Shown: positions 24,555 through 36,604 of the stretch, in pieces | How positions within the stretch are numbered: the stretch's first letter is position 1 | How the letters are laid out: every line of letters starts with the position of its first letter | NCBI RefSeq assembly: GCF_949628215.1 | Contig: NC_134311.1 | Location: forward strand, 11,656,582-11,720,581 | DNA length: 64,000 nt | Direction: 5' to 3' | DNA from: Phalacrocorax aristotelis | Taxonomy: Eukaryota > Chordata > Aves > Suliformes > Phalacrocoracidae | Position numbers and translations under genes: made by a program | Notes under the pieces: generated by a model | Database searches by the model: none | Told to the model about the DNA's origin: nothing | The model's input: only the letters and a program-made list of their open reading frames with translations

Positions 24555-27500
24555 ACACTGTTGAAGAGAAACAACTTTTCTTCAAGTAGAAATGCAGATC
24601 TTAGCAGGAGGTGCAAAATTCTACCTCACAGATAATTGTGTGTATGTAAGCATTTTAGGATACCAAGAAAAATCCTGTCCTTAAAAACTGGAATGAGACC
24701 TCTTTTCCAATTTCTACATATAGATGAAATACATGAATTCTCCAACTCCCATTGTTACATCCTGATTGTATTCTGGCTTTGAAGATTTTGATGTAACTGA
24801 CTGGTTTGCCTGCAGAAAAAATGACATAAGAGAAGAACCCCAAACCCCTCCCCACCTAAAACAACAACCAAACAAACCAAAAAAGAAACCCAAACCCACA
24901 AGCAGAGTGATACCAAATTACTATAGGATTATCATAAATAGTATTTATAAGTGGTAGGGAGAGTGCTAGTTATCAGCATTGCCTTTGTGCATATATATGT
25001 CTATTTCTTTTGCTCTGCTTATCCTTGTTTCTTGGGATAAGATTTAATATACAGTTGAGGAGACCTATAGCTATATTCATGTAAGAATTGTCCTTTTAAC
25101 TCTGGTTGACTACTCTATATTTTTATTTAAAGAAAGCTTTTAAATTCTTCTGAGCTCTTTCTCCTGGCTCCTTCCAGTTGTGAATTACAATCTCAAGAAT
25201 GCTGATGTGTCTTTTTGCAATGCAATGCTGAGTCTTGAACAGGCTTCTGTTAACAGTCAAATGTAGTCTATTATTTTGGAATGAGATCAAATTTAGCTAC
25301 CTGACAGGTATTCTGAGTTGTTTCCAAAAAAGGATGTCTAGAAATGCTGTATGTATATTCAAAGATACTATATATATATACACACCAATCTTTTCTCCTC
25401 TTTTTTTCTTCTATGTTCTCCCTTCCTGAAGCTTCATAATGCTGTCAAATTGTTATCTTTGAAATGTGAAATATTCCCAAAAGTGGATTACAGTGCTAAA
25501 TTGTGGCAGTTTAATAAGATGAAGTTCAACTCAAGTGAGGGAAGCAATAAGATAAAATTGTTTCTCTTGTTTGAAAATCAAACCCAAACTGTATATATGT
25601 CACATTGCCGTATTTTAAAAGAGCAGATTAATAAGGAATACATATATAGTACTGCAAATTTGCATTCAGCTTTACAATAAGTAAAAATATGTATTTACTA
25701 CCCTCAACAGTTTGTTCTATCAGCTAGGTTGGAGATACACCTAATAATCACAGGTATCAGAAGAGAAAGCTATAAATACTGGACAGTAAAATGTGTAGTA
25801 GTAGGTGCAGAAAAACCAAAAAGCCTGAGAGAGCTCTTAGAGTCTGAAGTCATGTCTCTGCTGTCATTGCAGCTCTGAATGCAATGGTGGACTTAACTCT
25901 ATTTCTGATGGGACAAATGGTGTCTTTTCACTGAGTTCCACTAACATATTCCTTGTTTGTTATTCAGGATGAATAAGGCTTTCAAAATCAAGGTTGCAGT
26001 CTCAGACTCTGGGCTGTTTATTCATTTACATAATACACCACATTTCAGTGAAGTAGGGTAAGTATTAGTTACTGTGAAAAAGGATAATATTAAGCCATGA
26101 AACAAAGATATTAGACAAAGCATGAAGCATGGAAAAGATGCTCTTAGACAAACAAGACAATTCCAGTAGTATAGTGTGGCAGACAAATATAAAAATCCTT
26201 ATCATCTTGAAGTGAGTACATATTAATGATTCATAAAAAATCTGAGTAAAACAAGTTTTTGGGAACTTCCAGACTCTGCTAGAACTCTAACAGGCTCAAC
26301 TGATTACTATTCTCTGACAGACAGTGGCATGAAGAAATGTACTGAAGACAATGCCTCCTTTCAAGCATGCTTAATCCATGTCTTCATTCTTCTCAATTTA
26401 GCATGTTTTATCACATGTGAAAATACCACGATACCTTACTATGAGACACTGACAGGAAGAAATGCAACTAACAGAGCAAATAAGCTGTCTCCATTTTGGA
26501 GTTTCTTTATTGACCACAGCACTCAGGAGATCTACTGTACTTGTAATGCAATCAATAATAACTTTAAGAGTCTGAGAAAAGTAAAGGGTCGCTGTTAAGC
26601 TTGCCCAACAACAAAACTTTTAAAACTACGCTGCAGTAACACTGCTGTGACTTGTCCTACACACCCCAGGGCTTCACAAGGCACTGCACCTGCACGGGCT
26701 TCCTGCTGGTATAGGGTTCTGTCACTCTTCACCAGCTCAGGTACAGGACTGTAACACAGTCTGCCACAGAAAGTTTAACTACTCAGTTGAAAACAATTGC
26801 TGTTCGAAAAATCATTGCATTAAATTCATTAATTTCCATCATATGGAAAATAATGGTAAAAAAAACAACAGTAAGAAAAGTGAGGACTGGCTGTTATACT
26901 AATACAAAGAAAGGAATGTGATGCTCATTATTAGAAGGCAGTCTTTATTACCTCTCCATCTTACTCAGTTTCAGTATTTAACTATCATTCCCACATTGAT
27001 TTTATTCTTACAGTTAAATATAGAAACCTCCAACTAGTCAGAAACAACCTTTGGAAAACCAATCGGTACAGAAATTATTCTCTGGTGTTGTCTTCATAGC
27101 ACTCTTTTTCAAGTCCTGAAAGGCTGTTCAGCCACTGTACATCTATAATCACTGATCTCATTGTCAGGAACAGCAATAATTACTGTTTGGGGGGATTGTA
27201 AAAATTTTTCTGTGAATTCTAGACATTAAAATACAAACACAGAATTGAAAACTGGGAACTGATATCAGTGAATGTGACATATTTTAGTATTTTGAATCAA
27301 ATTCATGAGTGACCTAAATATATTGAAGTGTGGTTTTGCTACAATATGAATTCCAGAGATTTCTCTTTTAACATGCAGCAGGATGACAGGGACATTTTCA
27401 AGGTACTTTAGCTATCTTGACTATCTGTTTTATTATTGTAATGATTTCATACATTTGCTTAGGGATAAAATTTGCCCATGGATCTCTCCAGCTGCATTCT

Positions 27501-28866
27501 GTTACCAGCACAGAGGAGATCTGAAGGAAGCAGTTTCATTTATCCCTCGGAGTGCCTCTGTCTATAACTTAATGCAAAATCCCTCTGCTTTTTTCATTAA
27601 GACTTCTAATCCCAGCATGACTGTGTAGCTTCTGCTGGATATCTGTGTGTTAAAGTCACAAGAAGATGGCATATTTGTCTGTGCTATGGGATTAAAGCAG
27701 AGGTATGTAACAACAAAATCTTTTTTTTGGATATTCTTTTGCTACAAAATGCTGTACTCATGGAGAGTTCATTTTGAGCTGGGTTGAATGAACTCGTAGC
27801 AAATCCCGCAGATTTCACGTTGCTCTTTCTTTCAGTTTCCCTGACCAGGACTATGGGACAAAGCACAGAAGTCAGGACTTGAAGTGGAGAAGAGTGCATT
27901 ATTTGCCTAATAAACAGTTCCTGATTTTTTTGTTTCTGCTTTTTCACTGCAGACTTGGGACTGTGTTTTTGTTCCAAAACACTTTGATTGCAGAAGAGAC
28001 AGTGTAGAGTGGACTATTTAATCCTCAGTCACCTTCTTCACAGTAGACAGCAAGAACAACATTATCTACCAGGAATATAATTCAGGAGTCTTAAGCAATT
28101 TTCCACGTTTGTTCTGTTAAGTCAAAGGAATAAGAAAGGGACAAGAGTTAGTCTGAAGGCAAAGAACCTGTCTGTAAAAATAGACTGAGTACTGAAGTGC
28201 TGCCTAAGTTTTTCTAAAAATGATTAAGGGCTTATTTCAATATGCTGACAATAAGCATTGATCAGGGCAGCAGTGTTAAAACTGCTTCTTGGACGCTGAA
28301 ATACAAGATTTAGATTTTGTGTATAGCCAGGTAAAGTTTTAAAGGCTGTCCATGTCTTCTTTGTGCCTCCCATCATTTGATGGATAGTTAAATATCTGTT
28401 GTGGACAGAGTTTATTAGAAAAGCTACGTGACTTCAGAATACATTATAAAATAATATGCCTTTCTGTCACAGAGAATTTTCTAAAGGCCTGTGCGGTAAA
28501 TACTGTATATAGAATCAGTGTTGTACGCAAATTCTGTTACCAGCTCTATTTATGATGATGATAGGTACAAGTTATAATGTACATACAGTTTCTTTGCTAA
28601 AAGTTCATTGACCAGTTTTCCCACACAGTTTAGGAGCAAAAAGCAGTCAAAGCCAGTCTAACATTGTTTAGGAATCATATTATTCAATTAATAGATTTTA
28701 TCTGCTAGTGCTGCAGACCAGAGCTCAGTTTGATTTTAAGATGAAAGGCTATGTTTGTAGTTGATAAGCTACTACTAAGTTTTTGTCTTTCCTGGAAATG
28801 CAAGCAGGAGCTTAACAGCACTGATCTTTTTACTTAAACAGCTCTATTCAGACAAGAAGTCATTGA
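24555..28866. other. AT-rich non-coding DNA, no recognised repeats
   Basis: About 4.3 kb without a transposon I can recognise. A CCAAACAAACC-type low-complexity stretch lies at 24837-24900. One 89-codon ORF at 26329-26598 (plus) starts with a hydrophobic stretch and has two N-x-T sequons, but it has no recognised domain and no coding support. Confidence 0.5.
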
Positions 28867-29040
28867 TGTGAGGCAAGTTGAACATGAGCCAACAGCGTGC
28901 CCTGGCAGCCAAGAGGGCAAACTGTGTCCTGGGGTGCATCAAGCCCTGTATTGCAGCCAGTCAAGGGAGGGGATTGTCCCGCTCTGCTCTGCTCTGCTCT
29001 GGTGTGTCCTTACCTTGAGTGCTGTGTGCTGGAAAATCAT
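28867..29040 (+). mobile_element. CR1 fragment, truncated at both ends, sense
   Basis: About 175 bp matching the CR1 RT thumb (LNMSQQRALAAKRANC-type coding, GAACATGAGCCAACAGCGTG at 28880). It lacks the CR1 tail and the upstream RT. It includes a short CTCTG pentamer run at about 28980-29000 that may have expanded after insertion. A LINE scrap with no 3' end must come from a later deletion or from fragment capture during repair. Confidence 0.8.
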
Positions 29041-31808
29041 CCTCATTCAGGGAAGATCAGCCTCTGCTGTCCAAGCTGGACTCTTCAACTGACTGCAGCA
29101 ACTGCTGACTAATAGATTGTCTATAACCTTACCTCAGAGAGAAAGTGAGACAGAGGGCCTGTCTAGGGCAACATTGTAATATCAGATTAGGACTGCAGGA
29201 CTTTGTCCTGCCAAAGGTGTGATGGTATGGCCAGAGCCGTTGTCTTTTTGGCTTATGGGTCAATCCTGGAGCTCAGGAGGGATTTTGCATTCCAGCACAG
29301 TCATATGAAGTAGCATCCTCTAATGCCAAATAACTGGAATCTACACAGTCTTTTAAACTGGCATGCATACTTATTCTGCTGGCATTCACAGTTGGCATGC
29401 AATAAGAAAGATCTGAAATCCTGTAGTTTCCAGAACATGGTCAAATATCTTGATATGGTTTGTCACATTGCACCTTCAGATCAGACCTGGATGACACCCG
29501 CCTACACACATAACTGACCAGTGTTGTGCAAGTGCACTGACAAGTCTTCGGAGGTTCTGTAAGTTGACTATTTTAAAATTCAGTGTTTCAATTAAAATGT
29601 AGGCTCATATCTGTTGTTCCAGTATGGTCCTTAGTAATATATATACAGTACTGAATATCAAAAAGATGGTAATTTCATCAAGCTCTTCACATGGAAACTA
29701 CTGTGAACAATAACCTTCAGATCTTTATAATTACCAGTAGTTTAACTAGTCAGCCAAGAACTTTAGCAATGGTGACAAGAAAATAACATTTTTTTAACTC
29801 TATCTATCAGAACCATGTAGTCATGAATGAATATAAATAGATAGAGGCCCTAAAGTGTATTTAGAGATCTCAATGTTTATACACATTGTATTTAATGATC
29901 AGTATTCTGAGTGAAGCTTCTTCTTTTTACAGCAAGGACTCTTTGTTGTCTGAGATTTAGCAAAGTATATAAGTTCTTAGGCTGGAAGTCATAGTAAAGA
30001 AGAACAAGGCTTGTCTTTAAATTGTATTTAAAAAAAAAAAAAAGAAAGAAAAACCCCACAACCCACACTTATCTGTAAAGATAGTAATTTTTGAAAAGCA
30101 AATATTTCTATTAAGTTGCACAAACAGATAATCAGATTAAGTGCTTGGGGACTGTGCAAGTACAATAACTTTCAGGTTCAGTCTAAGCCAACTTAGAAAC
30201 CAGAAAATTGGTAGCAACTATCCAGCATGCAGAGAGATTATCATAATCTGTTCTATGCTAATACTGTTATCTGCTTGATCATTTTCTTTCTACTAATGTA
30301 CCTGCCACCTCTGTTGACTGCAGGACACCATAGACAGTTGTCAAATACTTGTGGGATATCCTGTTTTAACTCCTACTTTCATGTCAGGTGTCCTGCAGCA
30401 GAATTAGGACAAAACCAAACGAATTAGTTGTTAGAGACTTTTCTTTTTTCTCAGCTTGAGCTTTAATTTCTTCTCTGTAATGTGGAGAATGCAATTCTTT
30501 CCCTCATGCTTTAAATGGTGGTTCAGAAGGCGATTAAATATACCTCTGTTTCACATCTCTGAGACTTTTAGCACTGATGGTTGCTACAGAGACTGCAGCT
30601 GTGACATGATATGGGTATGGCAAGCAAATCTTAATAAAACTGGTTTCCTGCTAAGTGTGACCACTCTACAGTATTTTGTCGTCTTGGGGAGAGAATTGGA
30701 GCTTGTTGAAAAAATAGTATTTCAGGAAAGAAAACTCAACCATCACATAGTCTAAACAGACACTTGCAATTTCTTAATGTACTGCAGGCAGTACGTTACC
30801 CTGAAGCCTCTGCAAATTAGGGATGGATTTGAGGCCAAAAGGAAATACAATATACATTGTGAAACAGTGAAATATCTTGTGTTGGATTTGGTATTTTGAA
30901 CATTGCCAGGAGAAGTGGGGGGGAGGGGAGAGTGTTCAAGCTGAGGGTGAGGAGAGAAGGCTGGCTTGTAAAACACAGGTTGGAGTTCAGTGTCAATACC
31001 AGATTTTCCAATTGTCTGGGAGAAACCATGGTGGATAACATTAGAAGATACACTGAAAACTCTGTATTTCACATTTTTAAGGTGGTCTTACAAGTAAAAT
31101 TTTGCTCTCATACAGCTGATTTAAAAATGAACTTTTGTGTCTGATGGATAGTATTGGTTTACAATTATCATCGTTAAAAAAACAGTGTTTTAAAATAAAT
31201 TTAAAGGGTAATGAATTACACTTACCTTGTAGTTTTTGAGGCACTCATTTTTACTGATAATTATTTTCAAGTGCTCTTCATTTAAATTTAAATATTTTTT
31301 TAAAAAAATAACCCTTAAAGCTTGGTGGCAAAGAAAAGCAGTTATCGTTCAAAATTTAGTACGGCCATATGAACTCACTTATAAAACTAGTCTTCATCCA
31401 AAAGGTAAACCTGTGTAAATGAGGCTCTCAGTGAGACCTTATGTCACATCTCAAATGTGTGTTTCATAGATTCATGTCCTCTGCATTGTTTGGTCTTCCT
31501 TGATACTGTCAGCTCATCCATCAGCTTCAGTATCACTGAAATGGCACTTTATACCTAGTGCTGCTTCTGTTTTCTCACTGATATTCCTGCTTTCAGTTTT
31601 AGGTTTTAAATAACAAGATCTTCTCGATGCTTGTACATTTGCTGTCTAAGAGTTATAGGGAGCCTTAAAATACTTCCAAGATCTCAGCTTTTCTATGTTC
31701 CACAAACACATAAGACTGCTTTCATTTGGGTATGGATGCTGCAAATTGCATTTCACATTCTCAGATTTTGGGAGATTCCTTCATTGTTGGGTGCTTCTGC
31801 AAGTGTCA
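29041..31808. other. AT-rich non-coding DNA
   Basis: About 2.8 kb with no supported gene. The first 250 bp is somewhat GC-richer but unrecognised. An A-run lies at 30030-30043 and a G-rich patch at 30914-30930. ORFs are short and without domains. Confidence 0.45.
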
Positions 31809-33165
31809 GATTCACAGAATGGCTGAGGTTAGAAGGAGCCTCGGGAGGTCACCTTGTCCAAGCCGCCTGCTCAAGCAGGATCACCTAGAACAGGTTGCCA
31901 AGGACCATATCTAGTAAGTTTCTGAATATCTTCAAGGACAAAGACTCCACAATATCCCTGGGCAGCCTGTTGCTGTGCTCAGCCAACCTCACAGTAAAGA
32001 CATTTTTTAGGATGCTTTAGGAGGCAGTATTGAAAGTCTTACTAAAGTTAAGGTATATAATACCCAACACTCTATTCTCAGCTACCAAGCAAGTCATGTC
32101 ACTATAACACGTTACTAGGTTGGTCGAGTGTGACTTCCCCTTGGTGCACCCATGCTGACTACTCCTGATCTCCTTCTTGTCCTTCATGTGCCTGGAAATG
32201 GTTTCAAGGATTAATTGATTTCTCATCTTCCCAGGGACTGAGGTGAAGCTGACTGGCCTGTAGTTCCCTGGGTCCTCCTTCCTGCCCTTGCTGAAGACAA
32301 GAGTGATATTTGCTTTACTCCAACTCTCAGGCACATCTCCCAGTCTCCATGATGATTCAAAGTTTATTGAGAGTGGCTGTGCAATGACTTCAGCCAGCTC
32401 CCTCAACGCTCACAAGTGCACCCTGTCAGGACTTATGTGTGTCGAGCTTGCTTCAGTATTCCCTGATCAGATCATTTTCCACCAAGGATAAGCTTTCCTT
32501 GCTCCAGACTTTCACCCTGGTCCCCAGGGCCCAGGATTTCTGACAGCTGGTCTTACAAGTGAAGACTGAGGCAAAGGTGGCATTCAGTACTTCTACCTTT
32601 CCCATGTCTTTGTCACAAGGTCCCCTGCCCCATTCAGCAGTGGGCTCACATTCTCCTTAGTTTTCCTTTTGCTTCTGTTACAGAAGCCTTTTTTGTTAGC
32701 TTTGACAACCCTCACTATATTAAACTCCAGGTAAGCCTTGTCTTTCCTAACCATAATTCTGGATGCTGAGATAGTGTCTCTATATTCCTTCCAGGTTACC
32801 TGTCCCTGCTTCTACCTTCTGTATACTTCCTTTTTGTGTTTGAGTTTTGCTAGAAGCTGGTTGTTCATCCTTCTGGCACCTTGATTATCTGCTTTTGGGA
32901 TGTGTTCTTCAGCTTAATGGAGGTGATCCTTGAATATCAACCAGCTTTCTTGGACTCCTCTTCCCAACAGGGCCTTATCCCTTGGGACTCCATCAAGCAG
33001 ACTCCTTAAAGAGGCCAAAGTCTGTTGTCTGAAGTCTAGGGTTGTGATCTTGCTTTTTTGTCCTGCTCCTTCCTTTCAGGATCCTGAACTCCACCATTTC
33101 ATGGTCACTGCAGCCAAGGCTGTCCCTAGCCTTCACATCCCCCACAAACGTTTTCTGTCACGGAA
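31809..33165 (-). mobile_element. CR1 LINE, internally deleted, antisense
   Basis: Antisense CR1. The 3' end is at 31809 (reverse complement of AACCTCAGCCATTCTGTGAAT). At about 32017 the 3' region jumps into the RT palm (YLNFSKTFNTAS-like), so the catalytic FADD block and the thumb are missing. From there the element runs through the RT fingers to the endonuclease C-terminus and stops at about 33165. The longest open piece, 32017-32406 (minus), covers the fingers and palm, with NYRPVSFTSVPGK and SSQHGCTKGKS. The copy is dead. Confidence 0.9.
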
Positions 33166-33224
33166 ATTTGTAATCACTTTATCCGTTCATAGGATAGAAC
33201 TGAAAGCATATAATTATTGTTCTT

Positions 33225-33245
33225 GTTGTTTTTTGTTGTTGTTGT

Positions 33246-33277
<32 letters not shown>

Positions 33278-33365
33278 GTTGTTATTGTTATTGTTATTGT
33301 TATTGTTATTGTTATTGTTATTGTTATTGTTATTGTTATTGTTATTGTTATTATTTTATTGTTGC
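33225..33365 (+). repeat. ATT / GTTATT microsatellite
   Basis: A compound microsatellite: GTT units (33225-33246), ATT units (about 33248-33277), then GTTATT hexamers to about 33352, ending in TTATTTTATT. Apparent poly-Leu and poly-Ile/Val ORFs across it are artefacts. It starts about 60 bp from the truncated 5' end of the antisense CR1. Confidence 0.95.
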
Positions 33366-36310
33366 TGTTGTGATTGTTTCGTGATACAGCAGAGATTCAA
33401 GCGAAGACTTATTGCTATGGAAGCCCAGGTAGTTTCCTTCTCAGTTTTCTTTCTAAGCAGAGGAATGGGATAACGTCCCATCTCTTACCAGGACACAAGT
33501 GTTTTATTCTAGAAAAAATATCTTTGTTCACCCTAGTTTAGTGCTGGCTGCCACTGTTTCCCTAAAATTCCTAATCCTCCTTCAGAGTAGATTCAGGTTA
33601 CTTTCAGACAAAGTCACAGAATGAAGCAGGAGATCTGTGGCCTAAAGATTTAGTATCAGAATTGAAGGATTCCAGGGCTCCTTCACAGGCAGAAGCTGTG
33701 CTTAGGTTCATCATGAGGCTCTGAAAATGTTGACAAGGCCAAAAGAGAACAGAGGATTGCAGAAAGAGCACATAATTTCCTAACTCAAACTAAGTGGTCT
33801 GTCACAAAAGTAGAAATAACTTTCCTGTCCTGTTGATTTTCCGTGAGGTATTATGTTTTCCATTTTTCTATCTTGTTAATTTTTTTGCCTAAGGAATAGC
33901 TGGGATAAGCAAATTATTGTCAAATATAACATTTGTGAAGATGTGCTTATGTTTGTATGTGTGTTTTCAGTATGGATGTGTTCAGTCTATCTAAAAACTA
34001 AACACTCAAGGGATAGAGCTTTCATAGAGACTTCTACTCCTAGCACAGAAAACTATCATTAGAAGTTATTATAATTAAACCTTGCAAAACCTTGACCTTG
34101 ATTTTTTCCACCAGACCTACGTCATATGTTCATTTTTAAAATCTTTATTTGTTCTGCCCTTTATAATGAAAATCTAAGACAAAAGAAGGATATTTTTGGT
34201 TCCTTTATCAGAAGTGCTTTTTAGAAGAGGACAAGTGGTTCTTCTAGAAATATAATACACTGGTTTGTTTTGACTTTAAAAGTCTGCTACTGAAGTAGAT
34301 TAATCAGACCTACTGGGAGATGGATGATGTGGAAGGCTGGATCTTTGCTGACAACTTGTGGAAGATTTTTACTATAAAAATGTAATGAATAAATAATGAA
34401 AAACGTGACAGTCTATTGCTCTGGTTTATTGTAACATATTATTCATGCAGCTAGCAGGGAAGCACCCTGTAGTATAAGCCTGTATTCATTTGGGAGGATA
34501 GATTTCTTATTCCAGAGGTCCTGACCTTATTCTCAAAAGCAGATAAAAGCAGAGGAACAGTAACACCATGCGTGATTTATTTTTTTAAGTCATTGCTAGC
34601 GGTCTTTATTTGTATATGGAGGAAAGAGGCTTGGAAAATGAGAAATGGAGATCGGAGCTGACAGCTGGTTCAGTGGAGTATAGGTGCGTATGGCCACTGT
34701 CAAGCACCTTCCAGGGGAGCAGAAGGAGGGTGGCACTTGCTAACTGATTCTCACAGAAAGCGAGATTGAGCTGTTCACTGCTGCTCGATTTAGATCTGTG
34801 TTTATTCAGCTTCTCTGATTTGTTTTTAGTGACTGCCTTGTTGGGAAGCTTCTATGGAAACAGCTACGGTGGTGAGGTTCGCCCTGTTGGCAAGGTGTCT
34901 TCTGTCAGAGAGGTTGGGGTTGTTTTCTTCCTGACAGAACATGCAGTTTCTCTTGCTGTCTCCCATTTCCTTCACCAGAATTTTCCTCTGAAAATTATTT
35001 GTTAACCACAACACATTAGTTCATCAGTAGTTTCATTTATCTTTCTTGCAGATGAAATTCTCTACTGTGTACCACTGAGTGTCCTCCTGGGTCAAGCCCA
35101 ATGAAGCAATTTCTCTGTCCTCTAGTATATTCTATATATCTTCCCTGTTCATGACCTTTAGGAATTTGTTCATTTATGTCTGGGAAGTGATAATGACCAA
35201 AGGAGAGAGGGAAAACTTAGTCTGGGCCTCTCACACAGCAAAAGGCAAACTGCACTGCAAGCATTTTACTGGCAGAGTTTACCTTGCACCCTCAGGGTTC
35301 TCCACAAAATTTTTAACTTCTCATATTTTTCATCATTGTTAACAGGCACCATTAAAATAATATAGTGTATTTTCTTAGTCACTATCACTGGAAAAAAATG
35401 AGAGAACCGTTGCAAAATATTGGAAAATACTCAGAGATATATATGTTTAGGTTTTTATTTTCATCAGCCAGGTTTCTGACCGGTTTTTGTTAGTACCAGC
35501 AAGTGCAGTGAGAATTAAAATTTGCTAACAGATATCAAGTCTCCTTAAGAAAAAGAGAGAGTGCGATTAAGCCATATTTAATATACTATATTTAAGAAAA
35601 TCATAGTGAGAGTATGATCTCAGCGTACACAATACACCAACAGGATGGTTTACTGAACACATTAGGTTCAAAGAGCTCACCGTCTGAGTAACAAAAACCA
35701 ATGGCCCCTTATATTTTGTAAATGTGATGGGATATTTAACACTGCAAAGTACCCTAAGGACTGGTCCATTTTTGAAACCCCATTCCTCTTTTGCAGTCAG
35801 CAGATTCTCATTAAAGCCAAAAATCTTGATTATGCTTTGGATGTCACAATATCAGTAGAGAGTGTTAAATAGGGTGAGTTTTATTCTCCTCTCAGTCAAC
35901 ATGAATTTCAATCTTATGAGCAGAAAACAGAATAAAAATTAATAACATACAACAATCCTATATCTGAAATGTGAGGGGGAGGCAACTAGTGTCATATGGT
36001 ACTTTTTATAACAGAATAGAAACAAAGGTTTCATTTAAACAACTTTTATTGGTTTGAACATTCAGGTTTCATAGCAATTTTACAAGACTAGAATTATGCA
36101 TTTTCTTTATTTGCTTTTGTTGTTAACAAAGTTTTAAACAGCACTTGGAAATTTTAAATATTAGAGTATTATTTAATTTTTTCTATAAATTTCCTCTTTT
36201 CTATAAGATGTTTTTAACATGTGGATGGTCTCTGCAAAAAAGATTCTGCTACAAGTAATCACCTGAGTTCTCACTATTCCGCATGTGTCTGTGGGAAAAC
36301 ACTGGTACCC
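33366..36310. other. AT-rich non-coding DNA
   Basis: About 2.9 kb without recognised repeats or coding regions. ORFs of 60-90 codons show no domain. Confidence 0.5.
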
Positions 36311-36603
36311 ATAGAATCATAAAATCTTTAAGGTTGGAAAAGACGTCTAGGATCATCAAGTCCAACCATCAGTCCAACACTACCATGCTTCCTAAACCAT
36401 GCCTTGAAGTGCCATGTCTACACATCTTTTAAATACTTCCAGAGATGGCGACTCAACCACCTCTCTGGGCAGCCTGTTCCAATGCCTGACCACTCTGTCA
36501 GTAAAGAAATTTTTCCTAATATCCAATCTAAACTTCCCCTGACACACCTTGAAGCCATTTCCTCTCATCCTATCGCTAGTGACCTGGGAGAGAAGACCAA
36601 CAC
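36311..36603 (-). mobile_element. CR1 3'-end fragment, antisense
   Basis: The last 290 bp of a CR1 on the minus strand, beginning with ATAGAATCATAAAATC (reverse complement of the tail) and the GGATCATCAAGTCCAACC block. It is cut sharply at about 36603, where a sense CR1 starts. It may be the 3' end of the antisense element whose 5' part lies at 39193-41010, split by the sense insertion, or an independent copy. Confidence 0.88.
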
Positions 36604-36604
36604 C

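Noticed and set aside
33276..33473. ORF beginning with a long poly-Leu run
   Set aside because: It is a translation of the GTTATT microsatellite, not a membrane protein.
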